DNA of 64,000 nucleotides from Actinomadura nitritigenes (GCF_017573545.1 NZ_JAGEOK010000028.1:62001-126000), one strand, 5' to 3'. Numbered from the stretch's first letter, positions 51,902-60,701 are shown. Program-made: numbers and translations. The notes: generated by a model from the letters alone, not told the origin.

Positions 51902-54900
51902 TCCTCCCCCGCGCGCAGTCCGGCGCCGACGTCGCGGCGGCGCAGGACCCGGATGACCGGCGGCAGCACGAGCCCGAGGACGGCGGCCGTCCCGGCGAGC
52001 ATCGCCGCGACCAGCGGCCACTGGACGATCAGGACGGCCGGCGGGTAGGGCTCGGTGGCCTGCACCCCGACGACCAGGTGCGGGACGACCAGCCGCGCGA
52101 CGAGCAGGCCGAGCGCGGTGCCGCCGGCGAGGCCGAGCACGACGAGGAACGCCTGCTCGACGGCCAGCATCCCGGTGACCTGCCGGGGATGGACGCCGAG
52201 GGCGCGCAGCACCGCGAACTCGCGGGACCGCTGCCCGGCGGTGACGGCGGCGTTCACGACGAACGCGATGACGGCGAAGGCGAGCGCGGAGCCGAAGCCG
52301 AGGACGAGCGCGCCCTGGAGCGCGGCGCCGAGCGGGGCGTCGCGCAGCCGGGAGCGGAGCGCGGCGCGGTCGCCGGTCACCTCGCCCCATTCGCGGTGGG
52401 CGCCGGCGGCCCTGGCGGCGGGTCCCGTGCGGTCATCGCGGACGGACGCCCACCATTCGCCGGGCCGGGTGCTGTCGGGGCCTGCGCGCCCGGCGGCGAG
52501 CCGCTTCTCCACGAGGGTGGGCAGGTCGACGAGGACGGCGGGGGCGTCCGGCGTGGTCGTGGGCAGCGCGCCGACGATGCCGATGACCTTGACGGGCTGG
52601 TCCCCGTCGATGGTGCTCAGGGTGAAGGTGGCGCCGACGCCGACCTTCGCGCGGGACGCGGCGGCGCCGGTGATGATGCCCGGCACGACCGGCTGGAGGT
52701 GCTCGTTCTGGTCGCCGTGTGGCGGTGGCGCGCCGGTGCCGAGCACCGCGTGGACGGTCCTCCCGCTGGCGAGCCGGAGGCTGCCGAACACGACCTCGCC
52801 GGGCGGGCTCGCGGGGATCGCGATCTCGGCGAGCCCGGGGCCCTTCTCGAGCTTCGGGCGCGACGGGTGGACGGGGTCCACCGGCTCGGCGAAGACGTCC
52901 CAGCCCGCTCCGGCGGGCGTCGCGGCGTCGCCGGTCCCTTCGCCTCGGACGCGCTCCAGGGTCAGGTCGAGGGGCCCGCTGTACCCGTTGTCGTCGTAGG
53001 AGTAGTGCAGGGCGCGGACCGACAGGGGGTAGCTCAGCACGCCGCCGGGTCCGGCGAGGGCGGCGGTGTCGACCGCGACGGTGTGGGTCCTGCCGTCCGC
53101 GGGGATGCCGGCGAGCTGGACGCGGGCGGTGACGCCGCGGGCGTCGGCGACGGTGGCCTGGGCCTTGTACTCGCCGACCGGCGGGGGGACGGTGCCGTCG
53201 GGCAGCGGCGGCGCGGAGCCGGTGCGCTTCAGCCGGACGTCGAACAGCAGCCGCGCGGGCCTGCCGGGGACGGTGAGCGCGGGCGCCTTCGGGCGGGCCG
53301 CGGCCAGCTCGCCGAGCGCCAGCCCGTCCCGGAGGTCGGAGCGGATCCGCAGCATCGTCCCGAGGCGCTCGGCGTCGGCGGCGAGCATGGTCGCGGACGC
53401 GGTGCCGACGGCGCCCTCGACGCGCAGGACGCCGGTCACGGAGGTGACGCCGGGCAGCGCGGCGACCCGTCCGCCGCCGCCGAGCGCGGTCGGCGCGAAG
53501 ACCCCGGCCGGCGCGCTGACGCGCAGGTCGGCGCCGCTCTGGAAGTCGGCCTGGTCGGTCTGCGAGCGCCGCCAGCTCGCCATCGTGGTGACCGACAGGA
53601 CCCCGACGGCGATCGCCATGACCAGCAGCAGGACGGGTCCGGCGTAGCGGACCGGGCGGCGGCCGACCTGGCGGGCGCCGAGCGCGGGGGCGAGGCCGCG
53701 GCCGCGCGCGGCGACGCGTTCGGCGGCGCCGGACGCGACGGGGACGACGCGCAGCAGCAGGACGGCGCCGGCGAGCAGCCCGAGCGCGGGCCCGGACACG
53801 ATGACCGGGTCGACGCCGGACGCGCCGCCGGACGCGCCCGTCCCGTCGACGCCGTACCGGGTGAGCTGCCAGATCGCGAGCGCGGCGACGAGCAGCAGCG
53901 CCAGGTCGGCGCCCGATCCGACGAGCCCGCCGCGGCGGGTGCGGCCGATGCCGGCCTGCGCCTCGACGAAGGTGCGGTTGGCGCCGCGCAGCGTCGGGAC
54001 GGTGAGCGCGGCGGCGCCGGCGAGCGCGGTGGCGACCGAGACGCCGAACAGCGGCGCGAGGGGCCCGGCGTCGAGCCGCAGCCCGGACGCGCGGATCGCG
54101 GGCGCCCATCCGGCGAGGTGCAGCAGCGGCCCGGCGAGCAGCGGCCCGCACACCGCGGCGGGCAGCACGATCAGGGCGCCCTCGGCGACGCCGAGCGCGG
54201 CGAGCTGGCGCATGCCGAGGCCGCGGGTGCGCAGCAGCGCGACCTCGCCGCGCCGGTGGTCGGCCAGGAGCCGGGCGACGAGCATCCAGGCGCACCCGGC
54301 CAGCAGGATCAGCTGGAGCACCGGGATCAGCATCGTGGACCGGGTGACCCGGACCGCGTCGGCGAGCTGGGAGGCGAGCTTCGGCAGGCTCGTCACGACG
54401 GTGTACTGGGCGCCGCCGGCGGCCTTCTGGACGATGGCGGCGCTGCGGCCGGCGCGGTCGGCGAGCCCGTCGAGGTCTCCGGTGCCGATGGTCCGGAGGT
54501 CGGGCATGACCGTCCACCGGACGTCCAGGCCGGTGCCGGTGAGGCGGGCGGCGAACACGTCCTGCGGGACGACGAGCGGCCCGTAGGTGGTGTAGTCGCC
54601 GTGCTCGGCGCCGGTGGTGATCAGCTGGTCGCCCTGCCAGAAGTAGTCGTCCGGGCGGGGCACCTCGAACAGCCCGACGATCCGGGCGCGCACGACCGAC
54701 GTCTTGTCGACGCGGCCGTGCAGGGTGAGGACGTCGCCGACCGACGCGTGCATGGAGCGGGCGGCGGCGGCCGGGAGGGCGGCCTCCATCTCGGCGTCCT
54801 TGCCGGCCCCGGCGCCGGGCGAGGGCCAGCGTCCCTGGGCGAGGCGCGCGTGCCGCTCGATGCCGGTGTAGGTCTCGAACGCGGTCAGCTGGGGGTGCTC

Positions 54901-55233
54901 GATCTTCTCCTGTCCCGGCAGGGTGTAGGAGTCGCTGCGGACGCCCATCGAGACCGTCAGCGGGACGTCCCGGTAGATCTGCCTGAGCGCTCCGTCCACC
55001 TGGTGCTGGGCGGTGGCGAGGCCGCCGGCCGGGACGTTGGTGCCGAGCGTCGTGCCGGCCGAGGCGAACGTCGCGTCGGCGAGCGTGCGCCGCAGGCCCT
55101 CGCGGGTCACCGAGCCCGCGTAGCCGACGAGGGCCGCGAGGACGGTCGTGGCGAACAGCGCGGTGGCGCACGCGGCCAGCACCAGCGTGCGGTCCGCGGC
55201 CATGCGCCTGACGACGAGCCCCCGTTGCCCCAT
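51898..55233 (-). CDS. Giant FtsX-type ABC permease
   Basis: This 1111-residue protein has an N-terminal helix ('LVLAACATALFATTVLAALVGYAG'), an ectodomain (about 40-300), helices ('LIPVLQLILLAGCAWMLVARLLADHRRGEVALLRTRGLGMRQL', the first FtsX block, split), a large second ectodomain (about 580-960) and a final FtsX block ('SREFAVLRALGVHPRQVTGMLAVEQAFLVVLGLAGG', split). It is first in the operon and partners with the 883-residue permease. The ATG is near the start of an AT-rich upstream region (55234-55340) carrying a TGATCT-N4-AGATCA palindrome. No signal peptide cleavage is expected. Confidence 0.88.
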   Translation of the reverse strand: MGQRGLVVRRMAADRTLVLAACATALFATTVLAALVGYAGSVTREGLRRTLADATFASAGTTLGTNVPAGGLATAQHQVDGALRQIYRDVPLTVSMGVRSDSYTLPGQEKIEHPQLTAFETYTGIERHARLAQGRWPSPGAGAGKDAEMEAALPAAAARSMHASVGDVLTLHGRVDKTSVVRARIVGLFEVPRPDDYFWQGDQLITTGAEHGDYTTYGPLVVPQDVFAARLTGTGLDVRWTVMPDLRTIGTGDLDGLADRAGRSAAIVQKAAGGAQYTVVTSLPKLASQLADAVRVTRSTMLIPVLQLILLAGCAWMLVARLLADHRRGEVALLRTRGLGMRQLAALGVAEGALIVLPAAVCGPLLAGPLLHLAGWAPAIRASGLRLDAGPLAPLFGVSVATALAGAAALTVPTLRGANRTFVEAQAGIGRTRRGGLVGSGADLALLLVAALAIWQLTRYGVDGTGASGGASGVDPVIVSGPALGLLAGAVLLLRVVPVASGAAERVAARGRGLAPALGARQVGRRPVRYAGPVLLLVMAIAVGVLSVTTMASWRRSQTDQADFQSGADLRVSAPAGVFAPTALGGGGRVAALPGVTSVTGVLRVEGAVGTASATMLAADAERLGTMLRIRSDLRDGLALGELAAARPKAPALTVPGRPARLLFDVRLKRTGSAPPLPDGTVPPPVGEYKAQATVADARGVTARVQLAGIPADGRTHTVAVDTAALAGPGGVLSYPLSVRALHYSYDDNGYSGPLDLTLERVRGEGTGDAATPAGAGWDVFAEPVDPVHPSRPKLEKGPGLAEIAIPASPPGEVVFGSLRLASGRTVHAVLGTGAPPPHGDQNEHLQPVVPGIITGAAASRAKVGVGATFTLSTIDGDQPVKVIGIVGALPTTTPDAPAVLVDLPTLVEKRLAAGRAGPDSTRPGEWWASVRDDRTGPAARAAGAHREWGEVTGDRAALRSRLRDAPLGAALQGALVLGFGSALAFAVIAFVVNAAVTAGQRSREFAVLRALGVHPRQVTGMLAVEQAFLVVLGLAGGTALGLLVARLVVPHLVVGVQATEPYPPAVLIVQWPLVAAMLAGTAAVLGLVLPPVIRVLRRRDVGAGLRAGEE

Positions 55234-55320
55234 AGCCGCACATGATCAATGGGTGTGATCCGGACAACAAGAGCTGAGGTTGTTTCTTTTACCTATCGCA
55301 ACATTTCCGGTACTTCACCA

Positions 55321-55336
55321 TGATCTGGACAGATCA
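55321..55336. promoter_or_regulatory. Palindromic operator candidate upstream of permease operon
   Basis: TGATCT and AGATCA are exact inverse complements separated by 4 bases. The site lies 88 bases upstream of the permease ATG at 55233 in a stretch that is AT-rich for this genome. Confidence 0.4.
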
Positions 55337-55356
55337 GGCGCCACGCCGATAAGCCG

Positions 55357-55374
55357 GCGCCCGCGTGCGGGCGC
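55357..55374 (-). terminator. Hairpin after the S33 peptidase gene
   Basis: GCGCCCGC and GCGGGCGC pair perfectly around 2 bases, 17 bases after the peptidase stop on the minus strand. Confidence 0.5.
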
Positions 55375-55390
55375 TCACGCGGGCACGCGC

Positions 55391-56656
55391 TCACGCGTCG
55401 CCGCGGCGGAGGGCGATGAGGCGGTCCAGGACGTTCGCGTCCGCCGACAGGCCGTTGTGCGCGTGCTCGCTGGTCACCCACGTCCGGATCCCCGGAATGG
55501 CGGCGGCCGTCGCCATCGACATCTCGCGGTCCACGTACATGTCGTCGTAGTAGACGGCCGCCGCGACCGGAACGGTCGTGGACGCCAGCCGTTCCGGGTC
55601 GTACAGGGCGGGCCATTCGTGCGCCGCGACGAGGTCGGCGCACTCCCGCAGCGGGACCAGCGCCGGGTCCTCCTCGAAGAAGGACGGGAAGATGGTCTCG
55701 CCCAGGAAACGGAACGGCTCGGCCTGCGGCGCGAACTCCGGGAACTCCTCGGCCACCCGGGCGGCCGACCAGTTCGCCGCCGTCCCGTTGCTGACGGACG
55801 ATTCGTGGATGAGCGCGTAGAGCGGCTGCGCGGCGAACGACACGATCGCGTTCACGCCGTGCAGGAACGTGTCGGAGAGCCGGCCGTCCGCGATGAACGC
55901 CTCTTCCATCAGGTAATGCAGATTGTCGAACTGCGCGGAATGGCCGAGCCCGATGCCGGTGCCCTGGAACCGGCGGGCGGTCAGGCGCTCCCCGCCGGGC
56001 AGGCGCTCGTCGGCCCGGTCCAGGTGCGCGGCGATGCGGCGCGCGACGTCCTGGTCCCCCGGATAGCGGGCGAAGTAGCGCTCGTTGGCGGCGGCGATCC
56101 GCCGGTACGCCGCCCGGTACCAGTCGTCGGGCGTCGCCGTCAGGCTCGGCAGCCCGCCGGTGACGAACGCCTCGCTCAGCCCCTCCGGCGCGATCGACAG
56201 GTACGTCACCGTGCAGAAGCCGCCGAAGCTCTGCCCGAGAACGCTCCACGGACGGTCCCCGGCCAGGTGGCGGCGCAGCAGCTCCGCGTCCCGGACGATC
56301 GAGTCGGCGCGGAAGTGCCGCAGGAGCCCGGCGGCGGCCTCCGGGTCGGCCGGGAGCGTCTGCCGGTTCAGCGGCGTGCTGCGCCCGGTGCCGCGCTGGT
56401 CGAGCAGCAGCACCCGGTAGTCCTGGAGCGCGCGGGCGAGCCACGCCGCGGGCATCGCGCCGGGCCGCGGCGACTTGTTGCCGGGCCCGCCCTGCAGGTA
56501 GAGCAGCCACGGCAGGTCCGCGCCCTGCTTCCCGGGCGCGACGACCTCCCGCGCGTAGATCCGGATCGCGGGACCGGCCGGATCGCCGTGGTCGAGCGGC
56601 ACGTCGAGGAAGTGGTCCGTGCACGCGTACCCGGGCCGGGTGAACGAGTTCGGCAT
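55391..56656 (-). CDS. Prolyl aminopeptidase-like alpha/beta hydrolase (S33)
   Basis: The 421-residue protein shows 'LPWLLYLQGGPGNKSPRPG' (oxyanion loop HGGPG-like, here QGGPG), 'YRVLLLDQRGTGRSTPLN', the nucleophile Ser in 'WSVLGQSFGGFCTVTYLS' and a late His in 'WVTSEHAHNGLSAD', all typical of proline iminopeptidase family S33. It would cleave N-terminal proline or related peptides, in the cytoplasm since no signal peptide is present. A GATAGT hexamer lies 6 bases before the ATG, so it too may be leaderless. It appears monocistronic. Confidence 0.92.
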   Translation of the reverse strand: MPNSFTRPGYACTDHFLDVPLDHGDPAGPAIRIYAREVVAPGKQGADLPWLLYLQGGPGNKSPRPGAMPAAWLARALQDYRVLLLDQRGTGRSTPLNRQTLPADPEAAAGLLRHFRADSIVRDAELLRRHLAGDRPWSVLGQSFGGFCTVTYLSIAPEGLSEAFVTGGLPSLTATPDDWYRAAYRRIAAANERYFARYPGDQDVARRIAAHLDRADERLPGGERLTARRFQGTGIGLGHSAQFDNLHYLMEEAFIADGRLSDTFLHGVNAIVSFAAQPLYALIHESSVSNGTAANWSAARVAEEFPEFAPQAEPFRFLGETIFPSFFEEDPALVPLRECADLVAAHEWPALYDPERLASTTVPVAAAVYYDDMYVDREMSMATAAAIPGIRTWVTSEHAHNGLSADANVLDRLIALRRGDA

Positions 56657-56738
56657 CCCCCCACTATCGCCGACGGAGACGGCCGTTCTGGAAGGCGTCC
56701 CCTGGAACGGCCACCCCCTGACCGCACGGCGGTCCCGG

Positions 56739-57368
56739 TCAGGGGCGGCGGGCGTAGTCGAGGACGCGGGGGCCGAGGAGGTCTTCGATGGCGTCGAGGA
56801 GGTGCAGGAGGGCCGCCGCCGTCCTCTCGGGATCCTCGCGCGCGTCGGTGCGCCTGCCGACCTCGCCCAGGACGTGCGCGTGCAGCCAGCCGATCTGGCC
56901 GGCGACCAGCGCGGGCAGCGGGTCGCCGGAGGCGGCGCCGGTCTCGGCGGCCAGCAGGTCGGTGAGGGACGCGGTCATCCGCACGGCGATCTCGTCGAGC
57001 CGCGCGATGAGGGTCGGGGCGGCGCGCATCATCGCGTAGAAGCCGGCGAAGCCGGGGGTGAGGCCGAGGGACGGGTCGCGGCGCGCGACCTCCTCGCGGA
57101 GGCACCGCAGGACGGCCTCGGCGGCGGACTCCCCGCGCTCGCGCTCCCGGACGATCCCGGCGAGCCGGTCGCCCTGGTGCGGCGGGAGGACGAGGTCCTC
57201 CTTGGCGTCGAAGTAGTTGTAGACGGTGTTCACGGAGACGTCCGCGGCGGCGGCGACCTCGGCGATCGTCACCCGGTCGAAGCCGCGCTCCACGAACAGC
57301 GCGACGGCCGTGTCCGCGATGCGCCGCCGCGTCTCCCGCTTCTTCCGGTCCCGGAGCCCCTCCGCCAT
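56739..57368 (-). CDS. TetR-family regulator
   Basis: The 209-residue protein has a typical N-terminal TetR domain ('RDRKKRETRRRIADTAVALFVERGFDRVTIAEVAAAADVSVNTVYNYFDAKEDLV', split; helix-turn-helix about 30-50) and a helical effector-binding C-terminus. It is divergent from an ABC-2 exporter operon at 57441. A perfect inverted repeat lies between them (57403-57418), so it is the likely repressor of that exporter. The ATG is 6 bases after TACAGT, which suggests a leaderless mRNA. Confidence 0.93.
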   Translation of the reverse strand: MAEGLRDRKKRETRRRIADTAVALFVERGFDRVTIAEVAAAADVSVNTVYNYFDAKEDLVLPPHQGDRLAGIVRERERGESAAEAVLRCLREEVARRDPSLGLTPGFAGFYAMMRAAPTLIARLDEIAVRMTASLTDLLAAETGAASGDPLPALVAGQIGWLHAHVLGEVGRRTDAREDPERTAAALLHLLDAIEDLLGPRVLDYARRP

Positions 57369-57374
57369 GCGGAC

Positions 57375-57380
57375 ACTGTA
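57375..57380 (-). promoter_or_regulatory. -10 hexamer of a probable leaderless promoter (TetR gene)
   Basis: On the minus strand TACAGT ends 6 bases before the TetR ATG at 57368. Confidence 0.4.
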
Positions 57381-57402
57381 GCCGGACGCAAAGTTCAAGT
57401 CG

Positions 57403-57418
57403 ATTGCAAGTTTGCAAT
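57403..57418. promoter_or_regulatory. TetR operator candidate
   Basis: ATTGCAA and TTGCAAT form a perfect inverted repeat with a GT spacer, overlapping a second palindrome CAATGCATTG (57415-57424). It lies between the divergent TetR and ABC exporter genes, the position expected for a TetR operator. Confidence 0.65.
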
Positions 57419-57440
57419 GCATTGTGATTTTATCGCCGCC

Positions 57441-58226
57441 ATGTCCACGCCAGTCATCAGCGCCCGCGGCCTGACCCGGACGTTCGCCCTCAAGTCCGGC
57501 CCCGTGCACGCGGTGCGCGGCATCGACCTGTCCGTCGCGTCCGGCGAGATCCTCGGGTTCCTCGGACCGAACGGCGCCGGGAAGACGACGACGCTGCGGA
57601 TGCTCACGACGCTGCTGCCGCCGACCGGCGGCGAAGCGGAGGTCGCGGGCCACGACCTGCGCCGCGACCCGGCCGGCGTGCGCCGGTCGATCGGATACGT
57701 CGCGCAGGCGGGCGGCCTCGACCCGGCCTGCTCGGTGCTGGAGGAACTCGTCACCCAAGGGCGGCTGCACCGGCTGACCCGCGCCGAGTCCCGGGAGCGG
57801 GCGGAGCGGCTGGCCGGCGACCTGGCGCTCACCGATCTGATGGCACGGCCGACCGGCGCGCTGTCCGGCGGGCAGCGGCGGCGGCTGGAGATCGCGCTCG
57901 GGCTCGTCAACCGGCCGACGGTGCTGTTCCTGGACGAGCCGACCACCGGGCTGGACCCCGGCAGCCGCGCCGAGCTGTGGGACCTCGTCCGCCGGATCCG
58001 CGACGAGCACGGCACCACCGTCTTCCTCACCACTCACTACCTGGACGAGGCGGACACGCTCGCAGACCGCATCGTCGTCGTGGACGCGGGGACGGTCGTC
58101 GCGGAGGGCTCCCCCGCCGACCTCAAGGCCCGCTATGCGGGCGACCCCGCCGCCAGCCTCCAGGACGCGTTCCTCGCCATCACGGGGCACGGCGCCCCGG
58201 ACGAGCGCGCGCCCATCGCGATCTGA
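57441..58226 (+). CDS. DrrA-like ABC transporter ATP-binding protein
   Basis: The 261-residue ATPase shows Walker A 'GPNGAGKTTTLRMLTTLLPP', signature 'GALSGGQRRRLEIALGLVNRP', Walker B 'VLFLDEPTTGLD' and the H-loop 'LTTHYLDEADTLADRI', a pattern typical of the daunorubicin-resistance DrrA class. It would power the ABC-2 permease encoded 14 bases downstream to export a drug-like compound. An in-frame ATG 8 codons upstream overlaps the operator and is less likely. The TetR regulator is divergent. Confidence 0.94.
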   Translation: MSTPVISARGLTRTFALKSGPVHAVRGIDLSVASGEILGFLGPNGAGKTTTLRMLTTLLPPTGGEAEVAGHDLRRDPAGVRRSIGYVAQAGGLDPACSVLEELVTQGRLHRLTRAESRERAERLAGDLALTDLMARPTGALSGGQRRRLEIALGLVNRPTVLFLDEPTTGLDPGSRAELWDLVRRIRDEHGTTVFLTTHYLDEADTLADRIVVVDAGTVVAEGSPADLKARYAGDPAASLQDAFLAITGHGAPDERAPIAI

Positions 58227-58240
58227 ACCGGAGAATCCCG

Positions 58241-58993
58241 ATGCGCGAACTCCTCACCGACACCGGCGTCATCTTCGGCCGCTGCATGCGGGCGACGACG
58301 CGGTCCAAGACGAACCTGCTCTTCGGCATGCTGCAGCCGCTGCTCTTCCTCGCCCTGTTCGGCCCGCTGCTCACCCGGCTCAGCCTCGGCGCGGACGGCT
58401 CGTCATGGCAGACGTTCGTGCCGGGCGTGATCGTCCAGCTCGCGATCCTCGGCGGCTCGTACGTCGGGCTCGGCATCATCGTGGAGCGCGGCCAGGGCGT
58501 CATCGACCGGATGCGGGTCACGCCGGTGCGGCCGGCGGCGCTGCTGCTCGGCCGGACGCTGCGGGACGTGGTGCAGCTCGCCGTCCAGGCGGCGCTGCTG
58601 GTGCTGCTCGGCCTCGCGTTCGGGCTGCGCGCCCCGGTCGCGGGCGTGCTGGCCGGGTTCGCGTTCGTCGCCGTGCTGTCGGCCGCGCTGTCGGCGCTGT
58701 CGTACGGGCTGGCGATGAACGTGCGGACGCCGCCGGAGTTCGCCGCGATCGCCAACACGGCGGGGATGCCGCTGATGCTACTGTCCGGCCTGCTGCTGCC
58801 GATGACGCTGGCACCGGGCTGGCTGGACGGCGCGTCCCGGGCCGTCCCGTTCCGGTACACGGTGGACGCCGTCCGGCAGGCGTACCTCGGTCACTACGCG
58901 AACGGGACGTTCGCGGTCGGCGCGGCGGTGACGGCGGTGTTCGCGGGGGTGTCGCTGGCCGCCGGGGCCTGGCTGTTCCGGCGCGGCGGCTGA
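58241..58993 (+). CDS. DrrB-like ABC-2 permease
   Basis: The 250-residue protein has six membrane helices and the ABC-2 family signature 'MRVTPVRPAALLLGRTLRDV' after 'FVPGVIVQLAILGGSYVGLGIIVERGQGVIDR', with 'GMPLMLLSGLLLPM' near the C-terminus. It pairs with the DrrA-like ATPase immediately upstream (14 bases between stop and start) and exports probably an anthracycline-like or other hydrophobic compound. The ATG is preceded by GGAGA. Confidence 0.92.
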   Translation: MRELLTDTGVIFGRCMRATTRSKTNLLFGMLQPLLFLALFGPLLTRLSLGADGSSWQTFVPGVIVQLAILGGSYVGLGIIVERGQGVIDRMRVTPVRPAALLLGRTLRDVVQLAVQAALLVLLGLAFGLRAPVAGVLAGFAFVAVLSAALSALSYGLAMNVRTPPEFAAIANTAGMPLMLLSGLLLPMTLAPGWLDGASRAVPFRYTVDAVRQAYLGHYANGTFAVGAAVTAVFAGVSLAAGAWLFRRGG

Positions 58994-58994
58994 C

Positions 58995-59026
58995 GCCGGA
59001 CGCGGGCGAGGCCGGACGCGGGCGAG
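58995..59026. repeat. Tandem duplication of a 16-bp unit
   Basis: GCCGGACGCGGGCGAG is present twice in exact head-to-tail copies between two convergent genes. The second copy provides the left arm of the hairpin at 59019-59039. Confidence 0.85.
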
Positions 59027-59039
59027 GCCGGCTCGCCCG
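59019..59039. terminator. Hairpin between convergent permease and DUF5753 genes
   Basis: CGGGCGAG and CTCGCCCG pair around GCCGG. Being between two convergent stops, it can serve both directions. Confidence 0.55.
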
Positions 59040-59044
59040 GGACG

Positions 59045-59971
59045 TCAGATGCGGGCGAGGACGCCGGCGATGAGGTCGGGCGTGCGGGCGGGCGGCTCGG
59101 CCTGCACCCCCAGCCGGTTCAGCGCGTCCCGGTACCGCGTGACGTCGGACGGGCGGTCCGGGTACAGGGCGCCGGTGAGCTGCTCCAGGTACACGACGTC
59201 CGGCAGTTCCGGCTCGGCGAACCGGAGCAGGGTCACCGGGCCGCTCTCGGCGGCGTGCCCGCCGGCGGCGAACGGCAGCATCTGGACGGTGACGTTCGGC
59301 AGCCGCGAGATCTCGACCAGGTGCCGCAGCTGCTCGCGCATCACCGCGGGCCCGCCGACGACGCGGCGCAGCGCGGCCTCGTCCAGCACCGCCCACAGCT
59401 TCACCGGCTCGGGCCGCTCCAGCACGAGGCGGCGGCGCATCCGCAGCTCGACGCGGCGGTCGATCTCCCCGGCGCTCGCGTCGGGGTACCGGGCGGCGAG
59501 GAGCGCCCGGGCGTAGCCGGGTGTCTGCAGCAGGTCCGGGACGTTCTGCACCTCGAACACCCGGATCAGCACGGCGCCCTGCTCCAGGCCGAGGTACGGC
59601 TCGAACCAGCCGGGCACGACGTCGGCGTACGGCTGCCACCAGCCGGGCCGGTTCGCCTGCTCGGCCAGTTCCAGCAGCGCCTCGCGGCGGACCGGGTCGT
59701 CCACCCCGTAGAGGGTGAGCAGGTCGGCGACGTCGCGCTCCTTGAACCCGACGCGGCCCAGCTCCATCCGGCTGATCTTGGAGTGCGAGCCGCGGATCTC
59801 GTAGCCGGCGGCCTCGGTGGAGATCTCGGCGGCCTCGCGGAGCCGGCGCAGCTGCGCGCCGACGACCATGCGGAGCACGGTGGGGCCCGACGCGGCGGTG
59901 CCGGACGGGACGGGCGCGCCGGGCCCGGACGCCTCGGGCGGCGCTTCCGGTCCGAGTCTCGGGTCTCCCAC
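59045..59971 (-). CDS. XRE/DUF5753 transcriptional regulator
   Basis: The 308-residue protein has an N-terminal helix-turn-helix ('VVGAQLRRLREAAEISTEAAGYEIRGSHSKISRMELGR', split; about 30-70) and a C-terminal DUF5753 domain ('WFEPYLGLEQGAVLIRVFEVQNVPDLLQTPGYARALL', split; 'LPDVVYLEQLTGALYPD'). This regulator class is abundant in Actinobacteria and is normally followed by a small DUF397 gene; none is found here. The GTG at 59971 is preceded by GGAGGAGG; a GTG at 59992 is an alternative. The gene is convergent with the exporter and probably autonomous. Confidence 0.92.
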   Translation of the reverse strand: MGDPRLGPEAPPEASGPGAPVPSGTAASGPTVLRMVVGAQLRRLREAAEISTEAAGYEIRGSHSKISRMELGRVGFKERDVADLLTLYGVDDPVRREALLELAEQANRPGWWQPYADVVPGWFEPYLGLEQGAVLIRVFEVQNVPDLLQTPGYARALLAARYPDASAGEIDRRVELRMRRRLVLERPEPVKLWAVLDEAALRRVVGGPAVMREQLRHLVEISRLPNVTVQMLPFAAGGHAAESGPVTLLRFAEPELPDVVYLEQLTGALYPDRPSDVTRYRDALNRLGVQAEPPARTPDLIAGVLARI

Positions 59972-60118
59972 GGGACGCCTCCTCCGGCGCACGTCGACGT
60001 GCCTTCCGCAAAGAAGTTACCCGTCCGCGTGCGCGTTGCCCAAGGCACTCCGGTGGACCGATTCGTGAGATTCTCAGGCGATTCTTCCGGAAGATCTCCG
60101 GCGAACCGCCACTGACCT

Positions 60119-60133
60119 GGCAGGATTCGAACC
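60119..60133 (-). other. tRNA T-arm-like fragment
   Basis: Read on the minus strand, this is GGTTCGAATCCTGCC, identical over 15 bases to the T arm of tRNA-Arg(CCU) at 36943-36957. Neither flank continues into a tRNA: no anticodon arm or acceptor is found. It may be a remnant of an attachment site or of a decayed tRNA. Confidence 0.5.
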
Positions 60134-60244
60134 GGCAAGAAAACCCCGAAAAAAGTCGCGGCGGATGTCGATCCGCCCCGCCCCCGCTCGACGCGTCAGT
60201 GAGGGCCGGGAAGGACCCGGCCCGGCAGGACCACGGAGGCACCG

Positions 60245-60598
60245 ATGCGCTTCATGATGATGACCACGGACGATGGCGAGCAGCAGGGCGCGCCGGACGA
60301 GGCGATGATGGCGGAGATGGGCGCGTTCATCGCCGAGATGTCCGCGGCCGGCGTGCTGCTGGCGACCGGCGGCCTGGAGCCCGGCGGCACCCGCATCAAG
60401 GCGTCCGGCGGCAAGGTCACCGTCACCGACGGCCCGTTCGCCGAGGCCAAGGAGGGCGTGGTCGGCTTCGCGCTGGTCGAGGCGCGGAGCCGGGAGGAGG
60501 CCATCGAGCTGTCCAAGCGCTTCTTCCAGATCGTCGGCGACGGCGAGGGCGTCATCCAGCAGGTCTTCGGCCCGGGCGACGAGGTCCCCGGCGCCTGA
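60245..60598 (+). CDS. YCII-related DGPF-domain protein
   Basis: The 117-residue protein begins 'MRFMMMTTDDGEQQGAPDEAMMAEMGAF' (split), has 'GGLEPGGTRIKASGGKVTVTDGPFAEAKEGVVGFALVEA' (split) with the diagnostic DGPF motif, and ends 'QVFGPGDEVPGA'. DGPF/YCII proteins are small alpha/beta barrel proteins of unknown catalytic role. In Actinobacteria and Proteobacteria they are encoded next to ECF42 sigma factors, as here (the sigma gene starts 104 bases downstream). The ATG follows GGAGG. Confidence 0.93.
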   Translation: MRFMMMTTDDGEQQGAPDEAMMAEMGAFIAEMSAAGVLLATGGLEPGGTRIKASGGKVTVTDGPFAEAKEGVVGFALVEARSREEAIELSKRFFQIVGDGEGVIQQVFGPGDEVPGA

Positions 60599-60701
60599 TC
60601 GCCTGAACGCCCGGCCCCGGCCCCGCCCGTACGGCCGGTGACCTGCGGGGAGGTGTTGTCCGGGTTGCGCGGCGGGCGGCGCGGGTGCTGTCATCGGCAC
60701 C

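Noticed and set aside
60040-60200. A second tRNA gene at the T-arm-like sequence
   Set aside because: No acceptor, D arm or anticodon arm can be folded from either flank.
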